Source: Flavobacterium sp. 123 (GTDB taxonomy: Bacteria > Bacteroidota > Bacteroidia > Flavobacteriales > Flavobacteriaceae). Taken from it: a stretch of DNA of 64,000 nucleotides. The translations under genes were made by a program, and so were the position numbers. The stretch's first letter is position 1. Every line of letters begins with the position of its first letter. The stretch covers positions 1,696,501-1,760,500 of the forward strand of contig NZ_RBXD01000001.1 of the NCBI RefSeq assembly GCF_003634825.1, given 5' to 3'. Positions 63,209 through 64,000 of this stretch are shown here, piece after piece. The notes under the pieces were generated by a model. The model did not search any database. It was given only the letters and a program-made list of their open reading frames with translations, and had not been told where the DNA came from.

Positions 63209-64000
63209 TTACAATATCATTTCGGAATATGGGATAATGGTTTCGTATCCTTTTGAATTGAAATAAGCTTTAGGATTGTCATTCGAAATAACTAAAACAA
63301 AATCCCCACCCCAAGCACCAAGGCTTTTTACGATTCCTTTAAAATCTGGAAATAAAGCTTCTTTAACGGTTTTCATTTCTAAAATAGTACTCAAAGCAAT
63401 TTCATGTTTTTCAATTGCTGCTGCAAATGAATTTAGGTTTTTAGCTTCAATAACAGCTTGTGTTATGGCATCATTTGTTTGGATATTCTTTTCCAAATGA
63501 TTGTTTTTGTTATTGTAATAAGAAGCAATAGCGACCTTACTACTTTGCTTTTTGTTTAAATAAACAAAGTATAAATGTTCTGTAAACTCCGGATTGAAAG
63601 TTACTTTTTCGACCATAGCTTTTCCTTGTTCTAAGGAAAATAAAATTGGACTGTTATTTTGTGCGCAAGCAATATCATAACCACTCCCTCCAAAACTGTT
63701 TTGAAGCAATGTAAAAGCATCAATTTGCAACCACTGAGCAATGTTGTTAATCAGGGTAGAAGAGGTTCCTAATCCCCAGTTTTTAGGGAAACTAAGTTCG
63801 GTAGTAATCGTATATCCTTCACCGTCGTTTATAAAATTTGGATTTAATTTATAAGCTTCGTGCAGAATTGTAATTAATGTTGTTTTGACCGTTTCAATTT
63901 TAGATTCAATAGGATTTGAAATCTCCGAAAATGTAACGATTTCTTCAAACCATACACTGCCGTCAAAATCGTAGCTTTTCCAATGAATTTCTTGGGTTGT
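63209..64000 (-). CDS. GYDIA-family GHMP kinase (N-terminus beyond window)
   Basis: The frame is open from the stop at 63209 to the last base of the window, giving 263 visible residues; the N-terminus is missing. The GHMP phosphate loop FPKNWGLGTSSTLINN appears about 80 residues into the visible part. The FGGSGYDIACAQ segment, which gives this family its name, follows about 25 residues later, with GAWGGDFVLVIS near the C-terminus. A Met at 63730 is internal, because the glycine loop lies before it. These kinases are found in Flavobacteriia near mevalonate-pathway genes; the substrate is not established to my knowledge. It could fill the phosphomevalonate kinase step missing from the other isoprenoid block at 13-16 kb. 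Confidence 0.85.
   Translation of the reverse strand, partial: TTQEIHWKSYDFDGSVWFEEIVTFSEISNPIESKIETVKTTLITILHEAYKLNPNFINDGEGYTITTELSFPKNWGLGTSSTLINNIAQWLQIDAFTLLQNSFGGSGYDIACAQNNSPILFSLEQGKAMVEKVTFNPEFTEHLYFVYLNKKQSSKVAIASYYNNKNNHLEKNIQTNDAITQAVIEAKNLNSFAAAIEKHEIALSTILEMKTVKEALFPDFKGIVKSLGAWGGDFVLVISNDNPKAYFNSKGYETIIPYSEMIL

Overview
The window looks like chromosomal DNA of a member of the Flavobacteriia, most likely Flavobacterium. The evidence is AT-rich sequence, two SusC/SusD pairs, signal peptides and lipoboxes typical of Bacteroidota, a type IX secretion (T9SS) C-terminal domain, TAnnTTTG-like promoter elements, and gene orders I recall from Flavobacterium genomes (mvaD - mevalonate kinase - UbiA - pseudouridine synthase; coaX - outer-membrane protein - lptC - CNNM protein - PpiD-like protein). 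The species assignment is inference.

Layout. (1) 1-11.9 kb is a fructan/sucrose utilisation locus on the + strand: the end of a probable GH32 C-terminal domain protein, a sugar-porter MFS, a GH32 lipoprotein, SusC-like and SusD-like proteins, a DUF4960-type surface lipoprotein and a PfkB fructokinase. (2) 12-16.2 kb, - strand, is an isoprenoid block: diphosphomevalonate decarboxylase, mevalonate-type GHMP kinase, UbiA prenyltransferase, then an rRNA pseudouridine synthase. A palindromic REP-like element lies inside it, and a MITE-like inverted-repeat element lies between it and TspO. (3) 16.4-18.8 kb holds TspO, a BaiN/HI0933-type flavoprotein and a glycerophosphodiester phosphodiesterase. 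(4) 18.9-39.5 kb is a complete starch/maltodextrin locus. A LacI regulator and, running away from it, susC-susD-susE and a T9SS-secreted GH13 amylase degrade and import starch. The - strand genes (maltose MFS, beta-phosphoglucomutase, GH65 phosphorylase, two GH13 enzymes, one GH31) finish the job by phosphorolysis to glucose 6-phosphate. (5) 39.6-50.7 kb, all - strand and tightly packed, looks like a short-chain carboxylate module: porin, MHS-family transporter with an unusual insert, two small membrane proteins, a CrbS/CbrA-like symporter-histidine kinase, a receiver-only response regulator, PrpE and Acs. A stand-alone IS1 InsA-like zinc-ribbon/HTH protein sits just upstream. (6) 51.3-55.9 kb, - strand, is a four-gene set of secreted proteins. 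Three share an N-terminal module with phage-tail-like sequence. One appears to carry a circularly permuted DUF3494 (ice-binding-like) domain inserted in a C1q/TNF-like jelly roll. (7) 56.7-64 kb holds tRNA-Phe, coaX, an outer-membrane protein, lptC, a 64-residue membrane protein, a CNNM/CBS protein, a PpiD-like foldase and, cut by the window end, a GYDIA-type GHMP kinase.

Two candidates stand out for a second look: the compact carboxylate sensing/uptake/activation cluster, where a symporter-like kinase is paired with a receiver-only regulator and an InsA-like protein, and the permuted ice-binding-like surface protein operon. All functions come from motif reading; no database search was run.
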